In this document: in pieces, positions 10,230-19,477 of the stretch
How positions within the stretch are numbered: position 1 is the stretch's first letter
How the letters are laid out: each line of letters begins with the position of its first letter
Made by a program: the position numbers and the translations under genes
Source of the DNA: Candidatus Woesearchaeota archaeon
GTDB taxonomy: Archaea; Nanobdellota; Nanobdellia; Woesearchaeales; JAAOYA01
Reading direction: 5' to 3'
DNA: 64,000 nt
NCBI GenBank assembly: GCA_018221105.1
Contig: JAAOYA010000009.1
Location: forward strand, 1 to 64,000
Notes under the pieces: model-generated
Database searches by the model: none
What the model saw: only the letters and a program-made list of their open reading frames with translations
What the model was told of the DNA's origin: nothing

Positions 10230-10320
10230 GCGCCGGTGGTCTAATGGCTATGACTTCGGCCTTCCAAACCACTTGTGGTGAAGTGAGCCGAGTATCCGGG
10301 TTCAAATCCCGGCCGGCGCA
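10230..10320 (+). tRNA. tRNA-Gly (TCC) with 19-nt intron at 37/38 (intron 10267-10285)
   Basis: Acceptor GCGCCGG/CCGGCGC + A73; T-arm CCGGG TTCAAAT CCCGG; anticodon stem TCGGC/GCCGA; BHB: CTTC/GAAG helix with CAA and TGA bulges, inner helix ACCAC/GTGGT; CCA not encoded. Confidence 0.93.
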
Positions 10321-10350
10321 TCAATCCTCACATTTCTAATGCAATGAAAA

Positions 10351-10932
10351 ATGGAACAAATTTATGAAAAGATATTTGAACTTGCAAAACCTTATTATGA
10401 AAAAGCTAGACCTTACGATATTTTAGCAATTGAATGGATGATAGGACAAGCAGATAGAATTGCTGATATTGAAGATTTGGATAAAAAATTATTATTACCG
10501 CTAATAATTCTCCACGATATTGGTTATGCTCGTGTTGCTGAAGATAATCCAGATGTGAAAGATATAAAAAGTAAAAAAATTCATATGGAAGAAGGAGCAA
10601 AAATTGCTAATGCGATTCTTATACAGCTTGATTATGATCAAAAATATATAGAAAAAATTACTTACTATGTATCAATACATGATAATTGGATATTTAATGA
10701 CGATATTCCCTTTAAAGAATGTAAGGAAATGGGTGTATTTAATGATCTTGATTTTATGTATCCTTTAGCTAATCCTTCTATGCTTAAAGCTAGAGCCGAT
10801 AGTATGGGAGAGACTATAGAAGAGAACATTAAAGGACTTAAGAATGACGAGAAACTGAAAAGAAGACCTTTATGTTGTGAGCAGACCAAAAAGTTGTTCA
10901 AACAATTAATAGAAAAAGCTAAGACTTATTGA
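10351..10932 (+). CDS. HD-domain hydrolase
   Basis: LLPLIILHDIGYA, HMEEGAKIA, YYVSIHDNW pattern. Confidence 0.7.
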   Translation: MEQIYEKIFELAKPYYEKARPYDILAIEWMIGQADRIADIEDLDKKLLLPLIILHDIGYARVAEDNPDVKDIKSKKIHMEEGAKIANAILIQLDYDQKYIEKITYYVSIHDNWIFNDDIPFKECKEMGVFNDLDFMYPLANPSMLKARADSMGETIEENIKGLKNDEKLKRRPLCCEQTKKLFKQLIEKAKTY

Positions 10933-10995
10933 TTACATTCGACACATTTATTTTTTTACAAAACTTTTAAAAGAAGCAACATAAACAATTCTTTT

Positions 10996-11649
10996 ATGGC
11001 AGAACAAAACGTATTAGTACTGTGCGCTCACTCAGACGACCAAGTACTTGGGGCTGGTGGTACAATAGCAAAGTATGCAAGTGAGGGGAAAAAAGTCTAT
11101 ACAATAATACTTTCCTATGGTGAGCTTGCCTTGTGGTGGTTTAAAAAAAGCGTTGGCGCAACAATACGCGTCAAAGAAGCGCAAGCTGCAGACAAAGTAT
11201 TGGGCGGTAGTGGAGCAACATTTTTTGGACTAACAGAAGGAAAATTCGCACAAGGAATAAAACAAAAAAATGTATTGTCAAACATTAAAAAGTTCATGAC
11301 AAAAAACAATATTAATCAAATAATTACTCACTCAATTGATGACCCTCTGCCTGATCATAACGAAACCTACAAACTGGCAGTAAAAATTGCTGATAGCAGC
11401 AAAAAAAATGTCGGGGTTTACAGTTTTGACGTTTGGAACATATGGAACATACGAAAGCGTGACGTTCCAAGATTATACGTTGACATAACAAACACTTTTG
11501 AGAAAAAAATTAAAGCACTTGACTGTTTTGAAAGTCAAAAAGTCTGGATTTACTTCACACACTTGTATTGGAGCATGCTAATACGTGCCAAAGTGTTCGG
11601 CTGGCAAAACAAAACAAAACACGCAGAAAGATTCTACAAAATACGATGA
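10996..11649 (+). CDS. PIG-L/LmbE-family deacetylase
   Basis: VLVLCAHSDDQVLGAGGTIAKYASEGKKVYTIILSYGE; HSIDDPLPDHN. Confidence 0.88.
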   Translation: MAEQNVLVLCAHSDDQVLGAGGTIAKYASEGKKVYTIILSYGELALWWFKKSVGATIRVKEAQAADKVLGGSGATFFGLTEGKFAQGIKQKNVLSNIKKFMTKNNINQIITHSIDDPLPDHNETYKLAVKIADSSKKNVGVYSFDVWNIWNIRKRDVPRLYVDITNTFEKKIKALDCFESQKVWIYFTHLYWSMLIRAKVFGWQNKTKHAERFYKIR

Positions 11650-12779
11650 TACAAAAAAAGAAATTATTAATAGCTGCAGAATCATTCGCTCCACGAAAAG
11701 ACGGTGTTGCAGTATTCTTAAAAGAAACAATCAATAGGCTAAAAGATACTTTTGACATTACAGTGTTGGCGCCAGCGTACGAAGGTTACAAAGATGATGA
11801 CCCGAAAGTAAAAATTATCAGGTTGTCAGTCTCAAAAAAACAATGGGGTGATTACAAGCCCGCAAAATGGAGGTTTAAAAAAATAAAAAATGCAGTAAAA
11901 AACACAGATTTAATATGGGTTAACGGACTTTTTACTATTGGACTGCCAACAATATATTTTGGCAGCAAGTATAACAAAAAAATTTTTTCTTGGCTACATC
12001 ACATTGAATGGGAGTTAGTTCCTGACAGCTTAAAAGTTAAGGGCGTTAAAAAAAAATTTTTAGGTCACGCAGTCAAAACAGTAGTACGAAAAGCTTACGA
12101 TAAATGCACAACTTTAATGGCGCCATCACGTGAGACTGCAACGAAATTAAAACATGTAGGGGTTACAGTGCCAAAAGCAATAATAAAAGCCGGCGTTGAC
12201 ACAGAACACTACAAACCAGCAAAAAACAAAGAACTAATAAGAAAAAAACTGCGTTTGCCAGCAAAAACTTTCATTATAGGCTATTGTGGACGTGTAGGAG
12301 CAGAAAAAAACCTTCGAACACTAGTAAAAGCATTTCAAATATTTAACTCAGAAAACCCTGACGCTAGACTTTTAATTGTTGGTGACGGACCAGACAAAAT
12401 AAAAGAACCACTAAAACAAAAAAATGTCAAAATAACAGGCTTTGTAGAAGACCCAGCACCATACTATCAAGCAATGGACGCCTATGTTCTGCCATCACTA
12501 ACAGAAACAACATCATTGACAACTCTCGAGGCTATGAGCACAGGACTGCCAGTAATCGTGACGCCGAGTGGATTGATAAAAGAATACGTCAAAAATCGTA
12601 TAAACGGACTACTATTTCCAAAACGCTCATGGGAAGTACTACTATCACACCTCAACAGAGTATACAAAAATAAAGATTTTGCAGAGACTTTAGGGCGCAA
12701 CGCCCGCCAATCAATGATAGAAGAATTCTCGTGGGATAGCACGGCGATGAAAATTGAACACATTCTAAAAAGCAAATGA
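11646..12779 (+). CDS. GT4-family glycosyltransferase
   Basis: APRKDGVAVFLKETINRL; GYCGRVGAEKNLRTLVKAF; EX7E motif (ETTSLTTLE)AMSTGLPVI. Start at ATG 11646 overlapping the deacetylase stop, not 11568. Confidence 0.9.
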   Translation: MIQKKKLLIAAESFAPRKDGVAVFLKETINRLKDTFDITVLAPAYEGYKDDDPKVKIIRLSVSKKQWGDYKPAKWRFKKIKNAVKNTDLIWVNGLFTIGLPTIYFGSKYNKKIFSWLHHIEWELVPDSLKVKGVKKKFLGHAVKTVVRKAYDKCTTLMAPSRETATKLKHVGVTVPKAIIKAGVDTEHYKPAKNKELIRKKLRLPAKTFIIGYCGRVGAEKNLRTLVKAFQIFNSENPDARLLIVGDGPDKIKEPLKQKNVKITGFVEDPAPYYQAMDAYVLPSLTETTSLTTLEAMSTGLPVIVTPSGLIKEYVKNRINGLLFPKRSWEVLLSHLNRVYKNKDFAETLGRNARQSMIEEFSWDSTAMKIEHILKSK

Positions 12780-12997
12780 TAAAAAAAATAATAGAACGAA
12801 TATTGCGTGATAAGAAAATAAAACCTTTCGAGTACAACTTTCACACACCAGAACAAAACATTAACTTCTCACAAATAAAAAACATAGAAGGAGACTACCT
12901 AATAATAGACAATAAAGGCAGAGAAAAAGAAATACCATTAGAAGACATCAACAAAATAACAAACAAAGACAAAACAATATGGGAGAAGAAAAGTTGA
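12776..12997 (+). CDS. Small protein, possibly DUF504/UPF0248-like
   Basis: 73 aa; IIERILRDKKIKPFEYNFHTPEQNINFSQIKNI...IPLEDINKI resembles DUF504 layout; overlaps flanking genes. Confidence 0.5.
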   Translation: MIKKIIERILRDKKIKPFEYNFHTPEQNINFSQIKNIEGDYLIIDNKGREKEIPLEDINKITNKDKTIWEKKS

Positions 12998-13353
12998 AAA
13001 ATACTAAACAATGGGGACAACTCACAATAATTGACTTGTTTAATTGTGATAAAAAAATTATTACAAATAAAAAATTACTAACTAAATTTGTACAAGATTT
13101 GTGCAAGCAAATCAACATGCTGCCTTATGGTAAGACTCTGATAAAAAAGTTTGGAGGAGCAAAACTTAAAGGATATTCTCTTATGCAATTTATTGAAACA
13201 TCTTCTATAGTATTGCACGTCGACGAGAACAAAAATAATGTTTTTGTTGATGTTTTCAGTTGTAAATCATTTGACGTGCAAAAGGCTAAACAGTTTTCAC
13301 AACAATATTTTATGGCGCAAAGCTCCAAAACAAAAACTATTGGAAGAGGATAG
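12979..13353 (+). CDS. Divergent S-adenosylmethionine decarboxylase-family (SpeD/SpeH-like) protein
   Basis: WGQLTIIDLFNCD; ETSSIVLHVDENKNNVFVDVFSCKSFD aligns by eye to the ESHxSIHTWPE...VDxFTC region. Confidence 0.7.
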   Translation: MGEEKLKNTKQWGQLTIIDLFNCDKKIITNKKLLTKFVQDLCKQINMLPYGKTLIKKFGGAKLKGYSLMQFIETSSIVLHVDENKNNVFVDVFSCKSFDVQKAKQFSQQYFMAQSSKTKTIGRG

Positions 13354-13431
13354 TATTTTTTCGAAACCTTTTTAAATAAATCGGGGTTTCTGCGTGTATT
13401 CCCAAAGACTATTCTTTTGGATAGTAGGGTG

Positions 13432-14091
13432 ATGTATATGAATAAGACTGAATTGAGTAAAACATTAAAGGATTTAAAAGATAATTCTAAAGAGCGCAAT
13501 TTTGTGCAAAGTGTTGAATTAATAGTCAATTTAAAAGATATTGATTTTAAAAAGGTAGAACAACACGTTGATTTTTTTACAGACTTGCCTAATGAGCGTG
13601 GCAGAAAAGTTACTGTTTGCGCTTTTGTAGGACCAGAATTATTAGAAGAAGCAAAAAAGACTTGTGACAAAACAATAATGGTTGATGAGTTTGACAAGTT
13701 AGCAAAAGACAAAAAGGCAGTAAAACAATTAGCAACAGATTATGATTATTTTATAGCACAAGCCAATATCATGGCGCAAGTAGCTCAAAAGTTTGGAGCA
13801 ATACTAGGGCGCAAAGGCAAAATGCCGAACCCGAAAGCTGGATGCGTGGTGCCGCCAAAGACTAACCTACAACCTTTGGTTGACAGGTTACAAAAAATGG
13901 TTCGTATAACTGCTAAGACACAGCCAGTAATACAATCAAAAGTTGGCAGTATGGCAATGGACGAGGAAAAAATCATAAACAACACGATATCTTTGTACGA
14001 TTCAATAACCCATCACTTGCCAATGGAAGACAAAAACATAAAAAACGCATACTTAAAACTTACGATGAGCAAGCCGGTGAAAATAAAATGA
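13432..14091 (+). CDS. rpl1: Ribosomal protein uL1
   Basis: ILGRKGKMPNPKAGCVVPPKTNLQPLVDRL; followed by L10 and L12. ATG 13432 or 13438. Confidence 0.93.
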   Translation: MYMNKTELSKTLKDLKDNSKERNFVQSVELIVNLKDIDFKKVEQHVDFFTDLPNERGRKVTVCAFVGPELLEEAKKTCDKTIMVDEFDKLAKDKKAVKQLATDYDYFIAQANIMAQVAQKFGAILGRKGKMPNPKAGCVVPPKTNLQPLVDRLQKMVRITAKTQPVIQSKVGSMAMDEEKIINNTISLYDSITHHLPMEDKNIKNAYLKLTMSKPVKIK

Positions 14092-15053
14092 GCGCTGCAC
14101 AAGTAGCACAACTAAAAAAAGATCAAGTAAAAGAATTAGTTACTTTGCTTGACGAGTACCCAATAATTGGAGTTGTAGACGTAGAAAATCTTCCAACAAA
14201 ACAATTTCAAACAATGCGTGCTAACCTGCGAGAAAAAGTAGTAATAAAAATTGCCAAGCGACGCCTAATCCAAATTGCCTTAGAACAATCAAAAAACAAA
14301 GACGTGAAAAAACTAGAAGTTTACCTAACTGGAATGCCAGGACTGATTTTTACACGGGAAAACCCTTTCAAACTTTTTAAAACATTAAAAGATAATAAGT
14401 CAAAAGCTCCAGCAAAAGCAGGCAATATCGCTCCAAGCGATATCACAGTCAAGGCTGGACCGACAAGTTTTGCACCAGGACCAATAATTGCGCAATTAGG
14501 CGCACTACAAATAAAAGCAGGAATTGAAGGCGGCAAAGTAGCAATCAAAGAAGATTCAATAGTTGCAAAAGAAGGAGACGTTATTGACGCACAACTAGCA
14601 GAAATACTAGCACGACTTGACATTAACCCAATGGAGATAGGACTTAACATTACAGCAATTTTAGAAGAAGGTTCAATATTTACAAAAGAAGTTTTAGATG
14701 TTGACGAGCAAGCTTACTTGAACAATATTGCTCTAGCAAGCGCAGAGTCAACAAACTTAGCTTATCAAATAGGTTACTTGTGTGCTGAAACAACACCAGG
14801 AATTTTAGCAAAGGCTTTTTTAGAAGCTAAAGCCCTAGCTATGACTAGTGACATACTGGCAGACGCTGTAGCAGAAGATTTGTTAGTTAAAGCTCACAAT
14901 CAGGCACTAACACTGCAAGCGACAATGTCGGGTGAGGCTCCAAAAGAGCAAGTTGCACAAAGTGACGCGCCAAAAGAAGAAAAACCAAAAGAAGAAGTTA
15001 AAGAAGAGGAAGCTCCTGATGCTGCAGCAGGCCTTGGAGCATTATTTGGATAA
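14088..15053 (+). CDS. rplP0: Ribosomal protein uL10 (P0)
   Basis: N-terminal L10 domain, acidic C-terminus ending DAAAGLGALFG. Confidence 0.93.
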   Translation: MSAAQVAQLKKDQVKELVTLLDEYPIIGVVDVENLPTKQFQTMRANLREKVVIKIAKRRLIQIALEQSKNKDVKKLEVYLTGMPGLIFTRENPFKLFKTLKDNKSKAPAKAGNIAPSDITVKAGPTSFAPGPIIAQLGALQIKAGIEGGKVAIKEDSIVAKEGDVIDAQLAEILARLDINPMEIGLNITAILEEGSIFTKEVLDVDEQAYLNNIALASAESTNLAYQIGYLCAETTPGILAKAFLEAKALAMTSDILADAVAEDLLVKAHNQALTLQATMSGEAPKEQVAQSDAPKEEKPKEEVKEEEAPDAAAGLGALFG

Positions 15054-15088
15054 ATAATCAAGCTATATTATTGGAGGAATCAAAAAAA

Positions 15089-15397
15089 ATGGAATACGTA
15101 TACGCTGCAATGTTGATTCATAAAGCAGGAGGCAAAGTTGACGAAGCAACAGTCAAAAAAGTCTTAAGCGCAGCCGGTGTAAAAGCAGACGATGCAAGAA
15201 TTAAAGCATTAGTCGCAGCATTAGACGGTGTCAACATTGATGACGCAGTCAAAACAGCTGTAGTGGCACCAGCAGCACCGAGTGCAAGCGCTGCACCAGC
15301 AAGCGACGCTGCACCTGCAAAAGAAGAAGCAAAAGAAGAAGTAGAAGAAGTTAAAGAAGAAGCAGCAGCAGCCGGTTTAGGCGCGCTGTTTGGCTGA
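15089..15397 (+). CDS. rpl12: Ribosomal protein L12 (P1)
   Basis: MEYVYAAMLIHKAGGKVDEATVKKVLSAAGV...AAAGLGALFG; SD GGAGG; start 15089. Confidence 0.93.
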   Translation: MEYVYAAMLIHKAGGKVDEATVKKVLSAAGVKADDARIKALVAALDGVNIDDAVKTAVVAPAAPSASAAPASDAAPAKEEAKEEVEEVKEEAAAAGLGALFG

Positions 15398-15464
15398 TTT
15401 TTTTCTTTTTTTAACTAGAAAATAATTTTTTTTTGTTTTGTTAAAGAAGTGAAAGTGAAACATC

Positions 15465-16343
15465 ATGGCTGATAAAAAAAAATTACGTCAAGACTTGCAA
15501 GAAGCACAAAGAAAAGTTCAAGCGCTTCGAAAAGACTTAAACAAGCTAGGCAGAGTCAAAGAGGAAACTTTCAAGAAAAAAGAAGAGCAAAGTAATAAGA
15601 TTAAGGAGTTGTTTGATTCTATTAAAAGATTAAAAAAAGAGCGCAATAAACTAACAGATACTGTAAAAGTTTTAAAAGAAAAGCGCCAAAAGTTTAACGA
15701 GCAAATAAAAAATAATGTTGTATTGTTAAAAAAAGCTTCTGCTGATAGACAAATATTTTTTGAAAAGTTTCGCTTTAGAGTAACACCTGAGAAACTAAAA
15801 AAGGAAATTGATGCTATAGAATTAAAAATTGAGACTAACGTGATGAGCTTTGACGCTGAACAAAAACTTATGAAAGCGATTAAAGAAAAAAAGAAACAAT
15901 ATAATGAAGTGAAAAGCAAGTCTGAGAGTTTTACTGATTATAAAAAATTATCAAGAGATGTTAAAAACTTAAAGCGTGACGCTGATAGCTTGCACAAAGA
16001 CATCCAGCAAAAGGCAGAGCTTAGCCAAAAAAAGCACGAGGAAGCTATTGGTCGAAGCAAAGAAGTTGAAAAGCTTAAACTTTTAGAAAAAACTTTTTAT
16101 GAATATTTTCTAAAACAAAAAAAAGCATTTGTAAAAATTAATGATAAATTAAAAGAAGAATTAAGCATTACTAGTGGTGTTGGCGAAAAGCTTAATCAAT
16201 TACACGCTAAAGAAGCACACAAAAAAGAAATAGCTGTAAAAAAGATCGAGCGCGAAGCTGAAAAAAGCGTTGATGAAAAACTAAGAAAAGGCGGCAAAAT
16301 CACTACTGATGACCTGTTAGCGTTTCAAGCACAAAAAAAATAA
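15465..16343 (+). CDS. Conserved archaeal coiled-coil protein (COG1340-like)
   Basis: Long charged heptad coiled coil with ADRQIFFEKFRFRVTPEKLKKEIDAIE; downstream of L12. Confidence 0.75.
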   Translation: MADKKKLRQDLQEAQRKVQALRKDLNKLGRVKEETFKKKEEQSNKIKELFDSIKRLKKERNKLTDTVKVLKEKRQKFNEQIKNNVVLLKKASADRQIFFEKFRFRVTPEKLKKEIDAIELKIETNVMSFDAEQKLMKAIKEKKKQYNEVKSKSESFTDYKKLSRDVKNLKRDADSLHKDIQQKAELSQKKHEEAIGRSKEVEKLKLLEKTFYEYFLKQKKAFVKINDKLKEELSITSGVGEKLNQLHAKEAHKKEIAVKKIEREAEKSVDEKLRKGGKITTDDLLAFQAQKK

Positions 16344-16490
16344 TTCTTAAATATAATGGGCATGTAAACTTATAAAAATATATAACAAAATATCTAATAA
16401 TATATTAATATACATTTTAGTATTTCTTTATACAATTTAGTTCTTTTTTCCTATGTATATTTTAAATATAGTAAACACAACAAAAAATCG

Positions 16491-18710
16491 ATGGCAGAAC
16501 TAACAATAATACCCTATAACACAGCATTTAACCCACAAATTGATAGTACAACATATCAAATCTATGCTAGAGGGACTGCAGGGAAAAAAATCTGTTTAAC
16601 AACAAAAAACGTTTATCCACGCTTTTACATAAAACTAAAACCAGTCTATGACATGCAAGAGTTCGCAGACAGAATAAAACAAATAAAAATCGAGTGGGAC
16701 ACACCATACACAGTAATCGACACTACAATAAAAGAACGATTAATGCGCTCCAAACCGACGAAACTAATAGAAGTACAAGTCAACGTACCAAGAGCAGTAT
16801 CAATAATTAGCAACATATTAAAAAAACGCGCAGAAGTAGAAGAAATCTATGAAGCAGACCTATTATTTAGGCGCAAGTATTCACTAGGGAAAAAAATCAA
16901 TCTCAACAATTTATACAACGCAACAGCAAAACTAACAAACACCACGCCAACAATCGATTTTTACGAATTAGAAAACCTAGAACCACAAGTTGGCACCATA
17001 GATTACGAGCCAAAAATATTATCGTTTAGCATGCAAAGAACAGAAAACGGCATACTAGCAATCAGCACACACATAGGTGGCATCACAAAAACATTCAGTT
17101 GGAAAAAACCAACAATCGACAGTCCAATACAATCAGAACAACAATTAATCAATGCATTCAAACATTACCTGCAACAAACAGACTATGACATAATAACAGG
17201 CTATTACAGCGACAAAGGAATAGAATTCTTACAAAAAAGAGCACACCGCTACAAAATAAAATTAGACCTGTCAATTGACGGCCAAGAAATAAACTTTGTT
17301 AATTACCCCAGAATCTACGGCTGCAACCACATAGACCTAAACCCACTGCTCAAAACTCATCGCAAGTTCTTATCAAGCAAAGCATTAGAATTAGAACAAC
17401 AACTATTAGAATTAAGCACACCACTAACATCACAAGCAGAAGAAATGTCAAAAAAAAGAGCAGTAATACTGCACGAGCTATGCAAAGAAACACTACCATT
17501 CTTGCTTGAATACTCCAAAATTACTAGTATGCCAATAGAAGACATCGCACGCTTTAGCGGACAACAATTAGGAGAGTGGTACTTGATAAAAAAATTTTTA
17601 GAAGCAAAACAAGTAATACCATTAAAACGCTTTGACGTAAAAGCGCAAAGGCCACGGCAAACAAACATCAATGCCAGCGGACTATACAAAGACCAATACT
17701 TCACCAATATAACATTGTTAGCGCCAATGATAATGGCACATTACAACATTGATGAAAACAAAAAAAATTGTGATTGTTGTCCACAACGAGACAGCAAAAA
17801 CCATGGTTTTTGCATGCAAAAAAAAGGCACAGTGCCAAAACTATTAGAAGAACTGGGAGCAAGGCACAAAAAAATAAGCCAGCTGAAAACAGAAAGTCAA
17901 ACAATATTTGAGCGCGCTGACATACTAGAAGACCTGGCCTATCACATATACTCAAACCTTGCAAGCCCGACAAGTCGATGGTTCAGCCCAGAAGTAATCA
18001 CGAAAACAGACGAAGTACTAACAGAATACCTGCAACGATTAAATCGTCAAAGCATCACATATAAAGACTATGAAACATTATTTGTAGAACAAGAAGCAAA
18101 ATTTGGCAGTGTTAGCCGCTGGCCAGAACTATTACGATTAGACTTTGAAAAAGCTGACAAAGTATTTTTTGCAAACAACAAATATGCCCTAACAATAGGA
18201 CAAGAGTTTATAATGAGAGGTTTTGATTACAAGCGCAACACCAGCAGATTAAATGCTGAAACACAAGAAAAAATATTGCGATTATTATTATTTGGAGATG
18301 TCAATACAGCATTAGAGCACGCAAAAAACACAGTAAAAGCATTGCAAGAGCGCCAAATTAACAAACAATCACTAATGATATCAAACGTGCTAACACGAGA
18401 CTTACCAGAGTATGAAAGCAAAGACGCTCACATAACAATAGCAAAAGACTTAGAGCAAAAAGGACACTTAGTGCGCGCTGGAACACTAATAAATTATTAT
18501 GTTAGCAATCAAGGAAATTTAGTGCGTGAAAAAGCAAGAACACTGGACAGTACAGAGCCATACGACATAGATTATTACTTAAACAATCAATTAATGTCGA
18601 TGATGACTGAAATATTTTCACCGCTTGGCATTACAAAAGAACAAATAATACAAAAAGTTCAAAACATCAACACAGTAACTGATTATTCAACAACAGCAAA
18701 CAGTTTGTGA
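16491..18710 (+). CDS. Family-B DNA polymerase homolog, predicted catalytically inactive
   Basis: PolB-like layout: NTD, exonuclease-like DIITGYYSDKGIEFLQKRAHRYKIKLDLSIDG, IEDIARFSGQQLGEWYLIKKF, thumb FIMRGFDYKRNTSRLNAETQEKILRLLLFGDVNTALEHAKN; no DIE, no DxxSLYPSII, no YGDTDS. Confidence 0.82.
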   Translation: MAELTIIPYNTAFNPQIDSTTYQIYARGTAGKKICLTTKNVYPRFYIKLKPVYDMQEFADRIKQIKIEWDTPYTVIDTTIKERLMRSKPTKLIEVQVNVPRAVSIISNILKKRAEVEEIYEADLLFRRKYSLGKKINLNNLYNATAKLTNTTPTIDFYELENLEPQVGTIDYEPKILSFSMQRTENGILAISTHIGGITKTFSWKKPTIDSPIQSEQQLINAFKHYLQQTDYDIITGYYSDKGIEFLQKRAHRYKIKLDLSIDGQEINFVNYPRIYGCNHIDLNPLLKTHRKFLSSKALELEQQLLELSTPLTSQAEEMSKKRAVILHELCKETLPFLLEYSKITSMPIEDIARFSGQQLGEWYLIKKFLEAKQVIPLKRFDVKAQRPRQTNINASGLYKDQYFTNITLLAPMIMAHYNIDENKKNCDCCPQRDSKNHGFCMQKKGTVPKLLEELGARHKKISQLKTESQTIFERADILEDLAYHIYSNLASPTSRWFSPEVITKTDEVLTEYLQRLNRQSITYKDYETLFVEQEAKFGSVSRWPELLRLDFEKADKVFFANNKYALTIGQEFIMRGFDYKRNTSRLNAETQEKILRLLLFGDVNTALEHAKNTVKALQERQINKQSLMISNVLTRDLPEYESKDAHITIAKDLEQKGHLVRAGTLINYYVSNQGNLVREKARTLDSTEPYDIDYYLNNQLMSMMTEIFSPLGITKEQIIQKVQNINTVTDYSTTANSL

Positions 18711-19234
18711 ACACGATCATCATAGCGAGCAAACTCGCCAGCAACAGTGTCATAATAGAAAACAGTGGCGTCAACAACATAAGTTCCAGGTTCAGTTCCT
18801 CGCGCTACACCAATTGCTGTTGTGAAAATATGACGCTCATGCTTTTTTAATGTTCTAGCATCAATTTCAAAAAAAGTCGGTAGCGGATTAGGACTTGCAG
18901 TTGTGGTCTTATCAGGTCTTATCAACTTATTAAAAACAAGTTCTACCTTAAACTCTGTCTCGTTTAACACATTCAAGACCCCGACACCATAAACAGCACT
19001 ATCGCCAACATCAATTTTGTAAGTGTCAAAAGGCACCACTACTTTTTCTTGACCAGCAGTTAATTGCCTGACAATCTCATTGCGCGTTTGTTGGTCTAGC
19101 TCGTTTTTAATGTTAATGCCGGTGTCTAATGCTTGAAAAACAAGTTTTAGGCCAATACCAAACACTACCATTGCTATAATGATAACTACAATTATGTTAG
19201 CACTTAATTCTATCGCAGAGCGACGATTGCTCAT
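18683..19234 (-). CDS. Type IV pilin/archaellin-like secreted protein
   Basis: N-terminus MSNRRSAIELSANIIVVIIIAMVVFGIGLKLVF. Confidence 0.65.
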   Translation of the reverse strand: MSNRRSAIELSANIIVVIIIAMVVFGIGLKLVFQALDTGINIKNELDQQTRNEIVRQLTAGQEKVVVPFDTYKIDVGDSAVYGVGVLNVLNETEFKVELVFNKLIRPDKTTTASPNPLPTFFEIDARTLKKHERHIFTTAIGVARGTEPGTYVVDATVFYYDTVAGEFARYDDRVHKLFAVVE

Positions 19235-19461
19235 TTTACTAGTTCGTATTCTTTTAGAAGCAATCCCATAAACATTATTAGCACTACAGCTCCAATTGCC
19301 ATAATTCCTAATGATGTTAAGATTCTTTCAAAGCCCAAGCTAAACAATTGCCATAAGCCAAAAGCCATTATAACAAAGCCCAACCATAAGAACTTATCAA
19401 GTACTAGTTTTAGGATTTCAAATTCTTGTTGTTGTGTTAGTGTTTTCTTTATTTTAACCAT
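19231..19461 (-). CDS. Small two-TM membrane protein
   Basis: 76 aa, two hydrophobic segments; between two pilin-like genes, overlapping the downstream one. Confidence 0.6.
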   Translation of the reverse strand: MVKIKKTLTQQQEFEILKLVLDKFLWLGFVIMAFGLWQLFSLGFERILTSLGIMAIGAVVLIMFMGLLLKEYELVK

Positions 19462-19477
19462 ATTATTACCTCATAAT

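Noticed and set aside
13125-13712. 195-aa minus-strand ORF across SpeD-like and L1 genes
   Set aside because: Antisense to two supported coding genes and spanning their promoter; no motif.
16344-16490. AT-rich intergenic region considered as an ncRNA or origin
   Set aside because: No stable structure, repeats or recognisable ncRNA could be seen; likely a promoter region.
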